From NCBI RefSeq assembly GCF_020662345.1, contig NZ_VMOA01000029.1, positions 1-64,000 of the forward strand: a stretch of 64,000 bases of DNA, in the 5' to 3' direction. Shown in pieces: positions 36,506 through 46,599 of the stretch. Origin of the DNA: Methylobacterium sp. W2. Its GTDB lineage: Bacteria; Pseudomonadota; Alphaproteobacteria; Rhizobiales; Beijerinckiaceae. The position numbers were made by a program, and so were the translations under genes. How positions within the stretch are numbered: position 1 is the stretch's first letter; the number at the start of each line of letters is the position of its first letter. The notes under the pieces are model-generated. The model was not told the DNA's origin. It was given only the letters and a program-made list of their open reading frames with translations, and did not search any database.

Positions 36506-37453
36506 TTGACCAGTTCGCCTTTCGTTCACACGCTTGTTCAAAGCACGGCTGAGGTCGAGTCGAAGCGAGCGTTCGAGTTCTGGCGCGACACGGCGCTTTC
36601 CATGTCCGGCGTCACCAGCGCCGGGGCCGAGGAACGGCGTTCGTTCGCAGCCAGTCGCCTCGTCGCCGTCACGGCCCATAGCACCTTGCTGCACACCGAG
36701 GGCCCGCGGGTCGATGTCGAGCGCACGGCGCGCCATGTCCGCCAAGACGGGCGCGACACCATCACGATCGCCCTGGTCCTGCGCGGTACCCAGTACTTTG
36801 AACAAGGGACCCGCGGCGGGCGGATGGCTCCCGGCGACATCAGCGTCACCGACTCCGGACGCCCGTTCCTGATTGGGGCCTACGAGGATTACGAGGAGAT
36901 CCGGCTCAGCGTGACGCGCGCGGCCTTCAGGGCCCATGTCGGCGAGCCGGAAGCCTACGCCGGGCGCCTGATCGGCGACGGCCCCCTCAATGCCCTGTTC
37001 GCGACCTACCTGCGGTCCTACGCGGCCTTGGTGCCGGGCATGACGGAGGCCGAGGCCGGCATTGCGGTCGAGGGCACCCTGCACCTGTTCCGGGGTTTGG
37101 TGGGCGCTCGCACGGGCGCCGTCACAGCGAACGCGTTGCGGTCGCTGGCCGCCGTGCACATCGAACGCAGCCTACACGATCCGGGTTTTGGTCCCGACGC
37201 TCTGTGCCGAGCGTTGTGCGTCTCCCGCAGCCGTCTCTACGCCGCCTTCGCAGACGGCGAAGGTGTCGCGGCGACCATCCGCGACGCTCGACTGGATCGC
37301 GCACGTGGGTACCTGTCCGACCCGGCGCTGGCGAAAGAAAGTATCGCGACCATCATGATCCGTTGCGGTTTCACCGACCCGTCGATGTTCAGCAAGGCAT
37401 TCCGTCGACGTTTCGGGATGTCGGCGCGCGATCTCAAAACCTCGAACACCTGA
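36506..37453 (+). CDS. AraC-family transcriptional regulator
   Basis: The 315-residue protein has an AraC-binding-like N-terminal domain (residues about 30-190) and a C-terminal double helix-turn-helix (about 215-310: DALCRALCVSRSRLYAAF, ESIATIMIRCGFTDPSMFSKAFRRRFGMS). The start is a TTG at 36506; no better in-frame ATG appears before Met33, which would cut into the sensor domain. The inducer is unknown; an inferred target is the adjacent MFS gene. Confidence 0.85.
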   Translation: MTSSPFVHTLVQSTAEVESKRAFEFWRDTALSMSGVTSAGAEERRSFAASRLVAVTAHSTLLHTEGPRVDVERTARHVRQDGRDTITIALVLRGTQYFEQGTRGGRMAPGDISVTDSGRPFLIGAYEDYEEIRLSVTRAAFRAHVGEPEAYAGRLIGDGPLNALFATYLRSYAALVPGMTEAEAGIAVEGTLHLFRGLVGARTGAVTANALRSLAAVHIERSLHDPGFGPDALCRALCVSRSRLYAAFADGEGVAATIRDARLDRARGYLSDPALAKESIATIMIRCGFTDPSMFSKAFRRRFGMSARDLKTSNT

Positions 37454-37798
37454 GGGCGGACGCTTTACCGGAACTGTGTCGGCCACCAACCGCGTCACCG
37501 GCCGAGCCAGGACGCCGCGTCGCCAGGAAGGAGGGGCAACACGTCGCGCGAAGGGACGAAGGCTTCTTGAACGACCGCGATGGGCGCAGTGCGGAAGGTC
37601 CGGTTCCGGGTATAAGGCCAACGTCCGCTTCCCACCCCGAGCCGAAGTTGCCGGCCGGCCAACAGATGATTGCTTGTGGGGAGTGCCCGTGGCGAACCAA
37701 GCGGCCGGGTTGGGTCAAAAGCTCCGCCGACGGCGGGTACCGAACGTCAGATCTTCATCGCTGGAGCTGCGCTCGACGCAACGTGGTCGGGCGCAGCT
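37454..37798. other. Intergenic region with GC-rich repeat-like sequence
   Basis: About 345 bases without a gene. Around 37600-37740 the sequence reads AAGGCCAACGTCCGCTTCCC followed by CCCCGAGCC, reminiscent of a dispersed alphaproteobacterial repeat with CGTCCGCTTTCCACCC cores. The similarity is from memory and was not tested. No coding signal is seen. Confidence 0.4.
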
Positions 37799-38956
37799 CT
37801 AGGATAGGGACTTCCCCCGGAGCGTGATGCGCGTCAGCTCGGACGACGGCCCGAGCCGCAAGGCGAAGCCCGGCCACAGCCCCGTGCCGTTGTTGACGTA
37901 GAGCGTCATGCCGCCTACCGCGTAGGCGCCGGAGACGAAGCCGGCATTGGCGCGCGCGACCAGCCGGTCGAGGCCCCAGATCATCCCGCCATGCGTATGC
38001 CCGGAGAGTTGCAGGGCCACCCCCTTGGCGGCTGCCCGTGCCGCATCCTTCGGCTGATGGTCGAGGAGGACGATGGGGGCATCGGGCGGCGCACCGGCCA
38101 AAGCGGCGTCGAGGTCGTGCACCGGCCGGCCCGAATGCGACGCCGACAGGTCGGTCACGCCCGCAAGGACCAAGGCATCGGTGCCGCGCCTCAGGATCGT
38201 ATGCCGGTTCTCGAGCACGCCCATGCCCAGCTCGGCATAGCGGCGCATCCATCCTGCATAGTCGAAGAAATACTCGTGATTGCCGGGGATCACCCAGACC
38301 CCGTCCGGAGCATGGAGACCCCGCAACGGTTCGACATCGGCGCGGCGCGATGCGAGGGCCCCGTCGATCAGGTCGCCGGTGACCACCACGAGATCGACGC
38401 CGAGCGCGTTGGATCGCGTCACCACCTCCCGCGCCCACGCCACCGGGAACAGGCGGCTGAGATGCAGGTCCGTCAGCTGGAGCAGGGTGAAACCGTCGAA
38501 GCCGGCGGGAAGGTTCTCGATCTCGACGGTGACGTCCTTGAGCGGGGGCACCCGCACCGCCTGCTGCACCGCCATCGCCGACAGAAGCATGGCCAGCGCC
38601 GCCTCGGAATAGCGCCAGCCGACCGGGATCGTCCAGCCTCCGCCGGGCACGAGCCGGGAGGCCAGCGCCACGACGTCGAGGGCCAGCTGCATCGCCGCCA
38701 GGAGGAAGATCGCCCCGAAGGTCCAGTTGAACAGCACGATCAGCAGCCGCGGAAACTCGGGCGCGAAGACCGAGCCGGACGAGAGGCGGCTCCACAGATG
38801 ATACTGCGACGCGATGAGCAGGAGGACCGCAACGCCGGCCTTCACCGCGAACGGCCATGGCAGCGGCCACAGTACCCTGGTGATGACGTACAGGCAGGGC
38901 AGACCGAAAATCAGGTGGAACATGCTCTCGTATCGGCGACGGTGGACAATCGGCAC
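37799..38956 (-). CDS. Membrane metallophosphoesterase
   Basis: The 385-residue protein has about four N-terminal membrane spans (residues 10-145) and a calcineurin-like phosphoesterase domain with all metal-binding blocks: [33 protein letters not shown] and SGHTHGG. This layout resembles YkuE/YaeI-type membrane phosphodiesterases acting on lipid-linked or nucleotide substrates. The GTG at 38956 has a better spaced ribosome site than the internal ATG at 38923, which would shorten it by 11 residues. Confidence 0.85.
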   Translation of the reverse strand: MPIVHRRRYESMFHLIFGLPCLYVITRVLWPLPWPFAVKAGVAVLLLIASQYHLWSRLSSGSVFAPEFPRLLIVLFNWTFGAIFLLAAMQLALDVVALASRLVPGGGWTIPVGWRYSEAALAMLLSAMAVQQAVRVPPLKDVTVEIENLPAGFDGFTLLQLTDLHLSRLFPVAWAREVVTRSNALGVDLVVVTGDLIDGALASRRADVEPLRGLHAPDGVWVIPGNHEYFFDYAGWMRRYAELGMGVLENRHTILRRGTDALVLAGVTDLSASHSGRPVHDLDAALAGAPPDAPIVLLDHQPKDAARAAAKGVALQLSGHTHGGMIWGLDRLVARANAGFVSGAYAVGGMTLYVNNGTGLWPGFALRLGPSSELTRITLRGKSLS

Positions 38957-39379
38957 GGAGCCGATCCTGCTCCCGCATGGAACGAGGCCATATCACCGAC
39001 CGCGCGACGTGGGACGCGTCGATCCACCTCGCACGCACCCTCACGTGCTTCCGAGCACACTCGCTGTCGTCGACGGGTCGGGGGATTCGGCGCCCGACCG
39101 CCTGCTCTCGTGGAGCGACCTGACGAGGTGGAGGAAGCGCGGGAAGAGCCCTCCCGCACGTTCCATAGGCCCGCCGCAGGCGCGCGCCCGCCTTTTGCAT
39201 GTGCGACACCAGCGCCGAGGCGCCCTCGTTCGAGGTGGACCGTTGTCACTCCGGGAGCCGTCGCAGGGAATGGCCCAAAATCGGCCCGCTCTTGCCATGT
39301 GTGAATGTCCCACCGCCGGGGCCATGCCATGGCCCCATCCACACGACACGCGACAAACGCGAAGCGAGGCCGGCGGGCG
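38957..39379. other. Intergenic region between metallophosphoesterase and DUF2934 gene
   Basis: These 420 bases are GC-rich with many overlapping short frames on both strands and no consistent protein. It lies between divergent genes and should hold both promoters. No repeat or RNA is seen. Confidence 0.35.
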
Positions 39380-39655
39380 ATGCTGAAACAGGGTTCGGAT
39401 GAAGCAGGGTCCGCGCATGGCGCGGCTCTTATAAAACGAGATCCGACGGACCGCGCCGCCGGACCGACATTCGATCAGATCCGTCGGCGCGCCTATGAAC
39501 TCTGGGAGCGTAATCACCAGCCGATGGGGTTCGAGATCGAGTTCTGGCTCATGGCCGAGAAGGAGTTGCGGGCCGAGCGCGACCGTGCGGCGAAGGCCGA
39601 AGCGACGGAAGCCGGCGATTCCCTGCCGCCTTCACGAAGCTGGAGCGGGCCGTAA
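39380..39655 (+). CDS. Small DUF2934-like protein
   Basis: The ATG at 39380 gives a 91-residue protein whose centre (QIRRRAYELWERNHQPMGFE, then EFWLMAEKELRAE) matches the pattern of the small DUF2934 domain, often found in short Rhizobiales proteins of unknown role. The N-terminal 30 residues are unconserved. The longer frame back to 39305 is basic and unlikely. GAGG about ten bases upstream is a weak ribosome site. Confidence 0.7.
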   Translation: MLKQGSDEAGSAHGAALIKRDPTDRAAGPTFDQIRRRAYELWERNHQPMGFEIEFWLMAEKELRAERDRAAKAEATEAGDSLPPSRSWSGP

Positions 39656-39904
39656 GACGAACTCTCCCGCGATTTGACCAGCTGCACATATCGCTCATAG
39701 CGAAAGCGCATCAACGCATGATCACCTTCGGATAATTGTTGATCGATGATCATCAAACCGCATAACTAGCGAGCATTCGCGCCAGGACTTGGAGATAAAG
39801 TTCACAACAGGTCGCCGTGTCGCTTTAGGAATTCTTTAGGTGTTTTGCGTATCTTCGAGGCGGATACCATCAGGGGATGGTCTCCCGTCATCGGAACGCT
39901 TTTT

Positions 39905-41590
39905 ATGCTGAGCCGCCTTTCCCTGCGCGCGCGCCTCATCGGCGCCTTTTCGATCACGACGCTGCTTCTTTTGAGCATGGGGGCCGTGGCGTTGACCGCC
40001 ACCCGGACGATCAACGGACATCTGGTGACGGTGCAGTCGGACGCTCTGCCGAGCGTCGCCAAGGCCGGTGAGATCTCGGGCTGGATCGGGCGCTACGCGA
40101 TCAGCATCTATCGCCATCTCGGCGCGATCGATCCGGATTCGAAGAAGCGCTACGATGCCGAGATCATCGACCGTCAGGGCAAGGTCACGCGCATCCTGGC
40201 TGAGTATGCGAGCCTCGCCACCTCCCCCGGCGAGAAGGCCGTCTACGACACGCTCAACACGACCTGGCTCGAGTACCAGACGGAGAACAAGGCGATCCTC
40301 GATCTCTCGCGCAGCGGGATGAACGAGGACGGGCTCGAGCGGCTGCAGGGGCAATCCACCGAACTCCAGCGCCTGTGCACCTCGCTGGCGGACCGGCTCG
40401 TGGCCATCAACAACGAGGCGGCGGAGACGTCCCGGCTCGCGAGCCGGGAGGCCTTCGACCGCACCGAGACCCTCGTCCTCGGCGCGGGCCTCGGCGGCCT
40501 CGTCCTGTCGGCCCTGCTCGCGTTCTGGATCATCCGCGGCGTCACCGGGGGCATCGACTCGGTGGTGCGGCCGATGCAGGCGCTGGCCTCGGGCGACCTG
40601 TCGGTGGCGATCCCGCGCCAGGGGGAGGGGACCGAGATCGGCACGATCGCGGATGCGGTGCAGGTGTTCAAGACGCGCCTCGTCGAGATGCGCGCCCTGG
40701 AGGAGGAGACCGTGCTCGCGCGCGCCGGCGCCGAAGCCCAGCGGCAGGCCGCCATGCACACGATGGCGGGGGATTTCGAACGGGCCGTGGGCGGCATCAT
40801 CGGCACCGTGGCGGCGGCAGCGAGCCAACTCCAGGGCACCGCCCGCTCGATGACGGCGACGGCCACGCACACCGCCTCGCAATCCCTGACCGTGGCGGCA
40901 GCCGCCGAGGAGGCGGCCTCCAACGTCAACACCGTGGCGGCGGCCGCCGAACAGCTCGGCTCCTCGGTCCAGGAAATCGGCCGTCAGGTCGACGGATCGG
41001 CCAACCTCGCCACCCTCGCCGTCAGCGAGGCGGCACGGACCGCCTCCCTCGTCGAGGAACTCAGCCTGGCGGCGGGCCGGATCGGCGACGTGGTGTCGAT
41101 CATCTCCGACATTGCCGGGCAGACCAACCTGCTGGCGCTGAACGCCACCATCGAGGCGGCGCGGGCCGGTGAATCGGGCCGGGGCTTCGCCGTGGTCGCC
41201 GCCGAGGTGAAACAGCTCGCCAGCCAGACCACGCGCGCGACCCAGGAGATCGGCGATCAGATCGGCCGCATCCAGGCCTCCACCGGACAGGCGGTCTCGG
41301 CGATCGGAACCATCACCTCGCGGATCGGCGAGATCAGCACCGTCGCCACCTCCATCGCCGCCGCCGTGGAGCAACAGGGCGCGGCGACCCAGGAGATCGT
41401 CCGCAACGTGTCCCAGGCCGCCCTGGGGACGGGACAGGTCACCGCCAATGTCGCCAGCGTCGCGAGTGCGGCCGAGGAGACCGGCGCCGCCGCGAGCCAG
41501 GTCCTGGCCTCGGCCTCCGCGCTGTCGCAGCAATCCGACCATCTCAGCACGGAGGTGGCCCGCTTCCTCGCCACCGTGCGAGCCGCGTGA
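39905..41590 (+). CDS. Methyl-accepting chemotaxis protein
   Basis: The 561-residue chemoreceptor has two membrane spans (about residues 12-32 and 190-210), a periplasmic four-helix-bundle-type sensor between them, a HAMP domain (about 210-265) and a long cytoplasmic signalling domain with the hairpin core [24 protein letters not shown] split by standard methylation helices. The ligand is unknown. The ATG at 39905, with GGAA upstream, is chosen because it places the first basic residues directly before the membrane span. Confidence 0.92.
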   Translation: MLSRLSLRARLIGAFSITTLLLLSMGAVALTATRTINGHLVTVQSDALPSVAKAGEISGWIGRYAISIYRHLGAIDPDSKKRYDAEIIDRQGKVTRILAEYASLATSPGEKAVYDTLNTTWLEYQTENKAILDLSRSGMNEDGLERLQGQSTELQRLCTSLADRLVAINNEAAETSRLASREAFDRTETLVLGAGLGGLVLSALLAFWIIRGVTGGIDSVVRPMQALASGDLSVAIPRQGEGTEIGTIADAVQVFKTRLVEMRALEEETVLARAGAEAQRQAAMHTMAGDFERAVGGIIGTVAAAASQLQGTARSMTATATHTASQSLTVAAAAEEAASNVNTVAAAAEQLGSSVQEIGRQVDGSANLATLAVSEAARTASLVEELSLAAGRIGDVVSIISDIAGQTNLLALNATIEAARAGESGRGFAVVAAEVKQLASQTTRATQEIGDQIGRIQASTGQAVSAIGTITSRIGEISTVATSIAAAVEQQGAATQEIVRNVSQAALGTGQVTANVASVASAAEETGAAASQVLASASALSQQSDHLSTEVARFLATVRAA

Positions 41591-41655
41591 CCGGTCTCAC
41601 GCGAGGCCATCCGCGCCGATGCGGCGCATGCGCGATCTGTGGCTTTCGTGCCTTG

Positions 41656-41681
41656 AGGCGAGGCGAAAACGCGCCTCGCCT
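41656..41681. terminator. Strong hairpin after the chemoreceptor gene
   Basis: AGGCGAGGCG (41656-41665) and CGCCTCGCCT (41672-41681) form a perfect 10-bp GC stem with a six-base AAAACG loop, 65 bases past the chemoreceptor stop and before the ABC-operon promoter region. There is no T-run, but the stem's strength and place fit a terminator. Confidence 0.6.
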
Positions 41682-41819
41682 GCCTATGGAGGAGGCATCC
41701 GGCCCACTCGCCCGATCCTGCCCGTAATGTGAGATTTGTTGGCATCGATCTTGTTACGTCACCCGCCAGACCACTGGCCGCTTCCATCGGGCGGACGGCA
41801 CGAAGCGGAGTGATTGTTG

Positions 41820-43070
41820 ATGACCAAGGGCACGATGAACCGCCGCCATGCGCTCAAGCTCGGTTTGGCAGGGGCGGGCGGTGCGGTGGCGATGCCGTTC
41901 TTCGCACGCCACGGCCTCGCGGCGGAGCCGATCAAGCTCGGCAGCCTCCTCGACGGGACCGGGGCGCTCGGCCTCGAAGGCAAGCGGATGATCGAGACCA
42001 CCGAATACACGGTGGAGCTCATCAACAAGGCCGGCGGCCTGCTCGGACGGCCGATCAAGCTGATCGCCTACGACACCCAGTCCAACATGCAGCTCTATAC
42101 GCAATACGCCCAGACCCTGGCCCTCAAGGACAAGGTCGACGTCATCCAGGGCGGCATCACCTCGGCCTCGCGCGAGGCGATCCGGCCGATCTTCGGCCGT
42201 TCCAAGACCCTCTACTTCTACAACACCCAGTACGAGGGCGGCGTCTGCGACCGCAACGTGTTCTGCACCGGCTCGACCCCGGCCCAGACCGTCAACCACA
42301 TCGTCGATTACGCCCTCAAGAACTGGGGCAAAAAAGCCTACATCGTCGCCGCGGACTACAATTACGGCCACATCACCGCGAGCTGGATGACGAAGTTCAT
42401 GAAGGATGGCGGCGGCTCCGTGGCCGGCACCGACTTCTTCCCCCTCGACGTCACGAACTTCTCCTCCGCCATCAGCCGCATCCAGCAGGCCCAGCCCGAG
42501 ATCGTGCTCTCGGCCCTCGTCGGCGCCAACCATTCGGGCTTCTACCGCCAGTGGGACGCCGCCGGCATGAAGGGCAAGATTCCCATGGGCGCCACCGTGT
42601 TCGGCCTCGGCGACGAGCTGACCACCATGGACACCTCCACCACCAACGGCATCCTCACCTGCTACGGCTGGTACAACGACCTCGACACCCCCGCGAGCAA
42701 GGCCTTCGTCGCCGGCATGCAGGGCAAATTCGGCGCCGACGTCACCGATCTCAGCGAGCTCGATACCGCCACCTACGAGGGCATCATGTTCTGGGCCGAG
42801 GCGGTCAAGAAGGCCGGCTCGATCGAGCGCGACGCCGTCATCGCGGCGCTGGAGAGCGGCATCAGCATCGACTCGCCCACGGGCAAGGTGACGATGGATC
42901 CGGGCACCCACCACACCATCCGCAACACCTATCTCGCCCGGCCCAAGGACCGGAAATGGGAGCAGCTGGCGACCTTCCCGGATTCGTTCCCGGCCGATAC
43001 CGGCGGCGCCTGTGATCTCGTGAAGAACCCGCGCATGAACAAGCAGTTCACGCCCGACCTGAAGGGCTGA
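41820..43070 (+). CDS. Urea/amide-type ABC transporter substrate-binding protein
   Basis: This 416-residue exported protein starts with a Tat-like signal (NRRHALKLGLAGAGGAVAMP) and has the two-lobed periplasmic binding fold of the Leu/Ile/Val-urea-amide group (PIKLGSLLDGTGALGLEGK; DVIQGGITSASREAIRPIF). It most resembles UrtA/FmdD, which bind urea or short-chain amides. It heads a five-gene transport operon that ends with an amidase gene, which supports an amide or urea-like ligand. ATG at 41820 with GGAG eight bases upstream. Confidence 0.9.
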   Translation: MTKGTMNRRHALKLGLAGAGGAVAMPFFARHGLAAEPIKLGSLLDGTGALGLEGKRMIETTEYTVELINKAGGLLGRPIKLIAYDTQSNMQLYTQYAQTLALKDKVDVIQGGITSASREAIRPIFGRSKTLYFYNTQYEGGVCDRNVFCTGSTPAQTVNHIVDYALKNWGKKAYIVAADYNYGHITASWMTKFMKDGGGSVAGTDFFPLDVTNFSSAISRIQQAQPEIVLSALVGANHSGFYRQWDAAGMKGKIPMGATVFGLGDELTTMDTSTTNGILTCYGWYNDLDTPASKAFVAGMQGKFGADVTDLSELDTATYEGIMFWAEAVKKAGSIERDAVIAALESGISIDSPTGKVTMDPGTHHTIRNTYLARPKDRKWEQLATFPDSFPADTGGACDLVKNPRMNKQFTPDLKG

Positions 43071-43081
43071 GGCGCCTCTTC

Positions 43082-43948
43082 ATGGATCTCGCGGGGCTCC
43101 TGACCTTCAACGTCCTCACCGGCATCGCCACCCTGGTACTGATCACCCTCGGTCTCGGGGTGATCTACGGCATGATGCGCATCATCAACCTGGCGCATGG
43201 CGAGTTCATGATGCTCGGCGCCTACACCGCCGTGATGGCGAACGGCGCCGGGGTGAACATCTGGATCGCCATGCTGGTCCTGCCGCCCCTGGTGGTGGGG
43301 GCGGTGGGGCTGATCCTGGAGCGCACCGTCATCCGCTTCCTCTACGGGCGGATGATGGACACGATGCTGGCGACCTGGGGCATCAGCCTCGGGCTGATCG
43401 GCCTGATCACCACCCTCTACGGCAACGTCGTGCGCGGGGTCTCGACCCCGGTCGGGAGCTTCGAGATCGGCCGCTACGGCGCCAGTCTCTACAGCCTCGT
43501 CATCGTCGCCACGGCTCTGGCCGCGCTCACGGGCATGTTCCTGCTGCTGCGCATGACGAAGTTCGGCCTGATCCTGCGCGCCACCATGCAGAACCCGCGC
43601 ATGGCCGCCGCCATGGGCGTTTCGCCCGACCGCATCTACATGGCGACCTTCGGCCTCGGCGCGGCTTTGGCGGGCCTCGCCGGCGGCGTGCTCGCCCCGA
43701 TCTCCGGCGTCTCCCCCTCCATGGGCGCGGCCTACATCTCCCGCGCCTTCATCACCGTGCTCGGCGGCGGGCCGGCCATCGTCACCGGGACCGGCCTCGC
43801 CTCGTCGGTGTTCGGATTCATCAACGAACTGGTCTCGTTCCGGACCACGCCCGTCATCGGCGACGTCGCCCTCCTCGTCGCAGCGATCCTGCTGATCCGC
43901 GTGCTGCCCCAGGGCATCACCGGCCGCTACCTGAGGCGCAGCCTATGA
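43082..43948 (+). CDS. ABC transporter permease (LivH/UrtB-type)
   Basis: The 288-residue protein has about eight membrane spans and the LivH/UrtB-type block LTGIATLVLITLGLGVIYGM, with ATMQNPRMAAAMGVSPDRIY as the ATPase-coupling loop. It forms one half of the membrane channel for the operon's substrate. The gene lies 11 bases after the binding-protein stop, and its stop overlaps the next permease start by ATGA. Confidence 0.92.
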   Translation: MDLAGLLTFNVLTGIATLVLITLGLGVIYGMMRIINLAHGEFMMLGAYTAVMANGAGVNIWIAMLVLPPLVVGAVGLILERTVIRFLYGRMMDTMLATWGISLGLIGLITTLYGNVVRGVSTPVGSFEIGRYGASLYSLVIVATALAALTGMFLLLRMTKFGLILRATMQNPRMAAAMGVSPDRIYMATFGLGAALAGLAGGVLAPISGVSPSMGAAYISRAFITVLGGGPAIVTGTGLASSVFGFINELVSFRTTPVIGDVALLVAAILLIRVLPQGITGRYLRRSL

Positions 43949-45015
43949 ACCCCGTCGCCCGCCGCTCCGCCATGGGGTTCCTCGTCACCCTCGGCGTCAT
44001 GCTCACCATCCTGTTCGGGGCGCCGCACGCCCTCGACACGTTCGGCCTCGTCCAGGCCACGGGCTTTGCAGCACTCGCCATGTTCGCCCTGAGCCAGGGC
44101 TTCATCTGGGGCTATGGCGGCGTGATGTCCTTCGGCCAGGCCGCCTTCCTCGGGCTCGGCGGCTACGCCTATGCCGTCTCCGTCATCAACATGGGCGACA
44201 GCACGCTGCCGATCCTCATCGCCATCCTGGTGCCGACCCTGTTCGCGGGGCTGCTCGGCTATTTCATGTTCTACGGCCGGATCTCGGACGCCTATATCGG
44301 CGTCATCACGCTGACCGTCTCGGTGATCCTGTTCCAGCTCGTGAACACCACCTCCGGCAGCCAGTACCGGATCGGCGAGGCGGAACTCGGCGGGTTCAAC
44401 GGCATCCCGGCGATCCCGGCGCTGAACAAGCTCGGGGATGCGGGCAACCCGCTGGACAATGACGGCATCTGGTACGCCGCCATGGGGGCGCTGATCCTGG
44501 TCTACGCCACCTTGCGCTGGGTGCTGGCCAGCCGTTTCGGCCGTGTCGTGGTGGCGATCCGCGAGAACGAGACCAGGGCCCAGCTCATCGGCTACGACCC
44601 ACGCCTGTACAAGCTCCTCGCCTTCATGATCTCGGGCGCCGTCGCCGGGCTCGCGGGCTGCCTCTACGCCAATTGGGGCGGCTTCATCAGCCCCACCGTG
44701 TTCGGCCTGTCGATGTCGGCGCAGGTGATCATCTTCGTGCTGGTGGGCGGCCTCGGCACCCTCGTCGGGCCGATGCTCGGCGCGGTGCTGATCCAGTGGC
44801 TCATCATCGAGGCCGGCTCGCAGAACGTGGTCGATTCCAATCTCGGCCTCGGCATCGTCTTGGTCGCCTTCGTCCTCCTGATCCCGCAGGGGCTCCTGCC
44901 GGTGGTGAGGAACCTGCTGATGCGGGTCCCCGATCTCGTCGCGAAGGCCCGCCCGGCCAGGGACGAAGCGTCCGACCCCGTCCGCGACGCCCGGCCTGCG
45001 GAGGTCCGTCCATGA
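43945..45015 (+). CDS. ABC transporter permease (LivM/UrtC-type)
   Basis: The 356-residue second permease shows about ten spans and the LivM/UrtC pattern ALSQGFIWGYGGVMSFGQAA and VVAIRENETRAQLIGYDPRL (ATPase contact). A short charged tail follows the last span. It is translationally coupled by four-base overlaps on both sides, to the first permease and to the first ATPase. Confidence 0.92.
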   Translation: MNPVARRSAMGFLVTLGVMLTILFGAPHALDTFGLVQATGFAALAMFALSQGFIWGYGGVMSFGQAAFLGLGGYAYAVSVINMGDSTLPILIAILVPTLFAGLLGYFMFYGRISDAYIGVITLTVSVILFQLVNTTSGSQYRIGEAELGGFNGIPAIPALNKLGDAGNPLDNDGIWYAAMGALILVYATLRWVLASRFGRVVVAIRENETRAQLIGYDPRLYKLLAFMISGAVAGLAGCLYANWGGFISPTVFGLSMSAQVIIFVLVGGLGTLVGPMLGAVLIQWLIIEAGSQNVVDSNLGLGIVLVAFVLLIPQGLLPVVRNLLMRVPDLVAKARPARDEASDPVRDARPAEVRP

Positions 45016-45758
45016 GCGAGACCATAAGCGCGAAAGCCCCGCTTCGCCCCCTCGTCGAGGCCAAGGGCGTCACCATGCGCTTCGGCGGCGTGACGGCGGT
45101 GGGCAATGTCGACTTCACCCTCGGCGAGGTCGAGCTGCGCTGCCTCATCGGCCCGAACGGCGCGGGCAAGAGCACCTTCTTCAAGATGCTCACCGGGCAG
45201 TTGACGCCGAGCGAGGGCCGCATCCGCTTCCGCGACACGGACATCACCGGGGCGGAGCCGCACCGGATTGCGCGGCTCGGGGTCGGCATCAAGACCCAGG
45301 TGCCCAACGTCTTCAACGGCCTGTCGGTGCGCGAGAACGTGTTCGTGGCGGCGGGGCGGCGCAAGTCCATCGCCCGGACGCGTTCCATCGTCGACGAGAC
45401 GCTCACCCGGCTCCAGCTCACGGCCATCGCCGAACGCAATGTCGGCCAGCTCGCCCACGGCCAGCGCCAATGGGTCGAGATCGCCACCGTTCTCGCCCAG
45501 GAGCCGGAACTCATCCTCCTCGACGAGCCCGCCGCCGGCATGACCCATGACGAGGTCCACCGCACCGCCGAGCTCATCCGCGAGATCAACCGCACCCATG
45601 CCCTCATCGTGGTGGAGCACGACATGCCCTTCATCCGGATGATCGCCAGGACCGTCACCGTCTTCAACCAGGGCCGCATCCTGATGGAGGACAGCGTGGA
45701 GCGCGTGCTCGCCGACCAGCGCGTCCGCGATGTCTATCTCGGCAAGCAGGCCGCATGA
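45012..45758 (+). CDS. ABC transporter ATP-binding protein (LivG/UrtD-type)
   Basis: The 248-residue ATPase has Walker A GPNGAGKST, a signature variant LAHGQRQWVEIA, Walker B ILLDEPAAGM and the switch histidine in VVEHDM, typical of LivG/UrtD subunits, whose signature loop is LSHGQ-like rather than LSGGQ. It energises uptake with its partner below. It overlaps the permease stop by ATGA. Confidence 0.93.
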   Translation: MSETISAKAPLRPLVEAKGVTMRFGGVTAVGNVDFTLGEVELRCLIGPNGAGKSTFFKMLTGQLTPSEGRIRFRDTDITGAEPHRIARLGVGIKTQVPNVFNGLSVRENVFVAAGRRKSIARTRSIVDETLTRLQLTAIAERNVGQLAHGQRQWVEIATVLAQEPELILLDEPAAGMTHDEVHRTAELIREINRTHALIVVEHDMPFIRMIARTVTVFNQGRILMEDSVERVLADQRVRDVYLGKQAA

Positions 45759-46537
45759 GCCGCCCGATGAACGCGATAGACCCCATCCCGCTCTCCACCT
45801 GCCCGAATGCCGTGGCGACGGCGGCACGGCCCGCGCTCCTCGCCGTCGAGGGCCTGCATTCCGGCTACGGCCGCATCCCGATCCTCGGCGGCGTCTCGCT
45901 CACCGTGGGGGAGGGCGAGTTCGTGGGCATCCTCGGCCATAACGGCATGGGCAAGACGACCCTGCTGCGCACCCTGATGGGCTACCTGCCCGTCACCGCC
46001 GGCCGCATCCGCCTCGGGGACGAGGACATCGCCCGGCGCTCGCCCACGGCGCGGGCGCGGCTCGGCATGGGGTTCGTGCCGCAGGGGCGGGAGATCTTCG
46101 CGACCTTGAGCGTGCGCGAGAACCTGCGCATGGGCTGCCTCCTCTCCGACAGGGACGAGGACGAGACCATCGCGGACATCCTCGGTGTCTTCCCCCGGCT
46201 CAAAGCCTATCTCGACCGGCCGGGCGGGGCGCTCTCTGGAGGCGAGCAGCAATTGCTGGCGCTGGCCCGCTGTCTCTGCGGCAATCCCCGCATCCTCCTC
46301 CTCGACGAGCCGACGGAGGGGATCCAGCCTTCGATCATCGAGGAGATCATCGAGACGCTGCAGGCCATCGGCCGGGCACGCGGCCTGACGATCCTCCTCG
46401 TCGAGCAGAACCTCACCTTCATCGCCGGCCTCTCCGAGCGGGTGCTGATCCTGCAGAAGGGCGTCGTCACCCGCGAGATCCCGCCCGAGATCGCCCGCGA
46501 CCGGGCGATGATCGAGGAGTTCGTCGGGATGGAATGA
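45755..46537 (+). CDS. ABC transporter ATP-binding protein (LivF/UrtE-type)
   Basis: The 260-residue ATPase has Walker A GHNGMGKTT, signature LSGGEQQLLALAR, Walker B ILLLDEPTEGIQPS and the QGREIF stretch typical of LivF/UrtE. An unusual N-terminal extension of about 25 residues precedes the first strand. It overlaps the preceding gene by ATGA and is followed after 62 bases by the amidase. Confidence 0.93.
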   Translation: MSRPMNAIDPIPLSTCPNAVATAARPALLAVEGLHSGYGRIPILGGVSLTVGEGEFVGILGHNGMGKTTLLRTLMGYLPVTAGRIRLGDEDIARRSPTARARLGMGFVPQGREIFATLSVRENLRMGCLLSDRDEDETIADILGVFPRLKAYLDRPGGALSGGEQQLLALARCLCGNPRILLLDEPTEGIQPSIIEEIIETLQAIGRARGLTILLVEQNLTFIAGLSERVLILQKGVVTREIPPEIARDRAMIEEFVGME

Positions 46538-46599
46538 GGCCGCCCGCCCCATCCCGTCCCACACGCCAATTTCCCTTCCCACCAAGGAGACGTCCCGCG

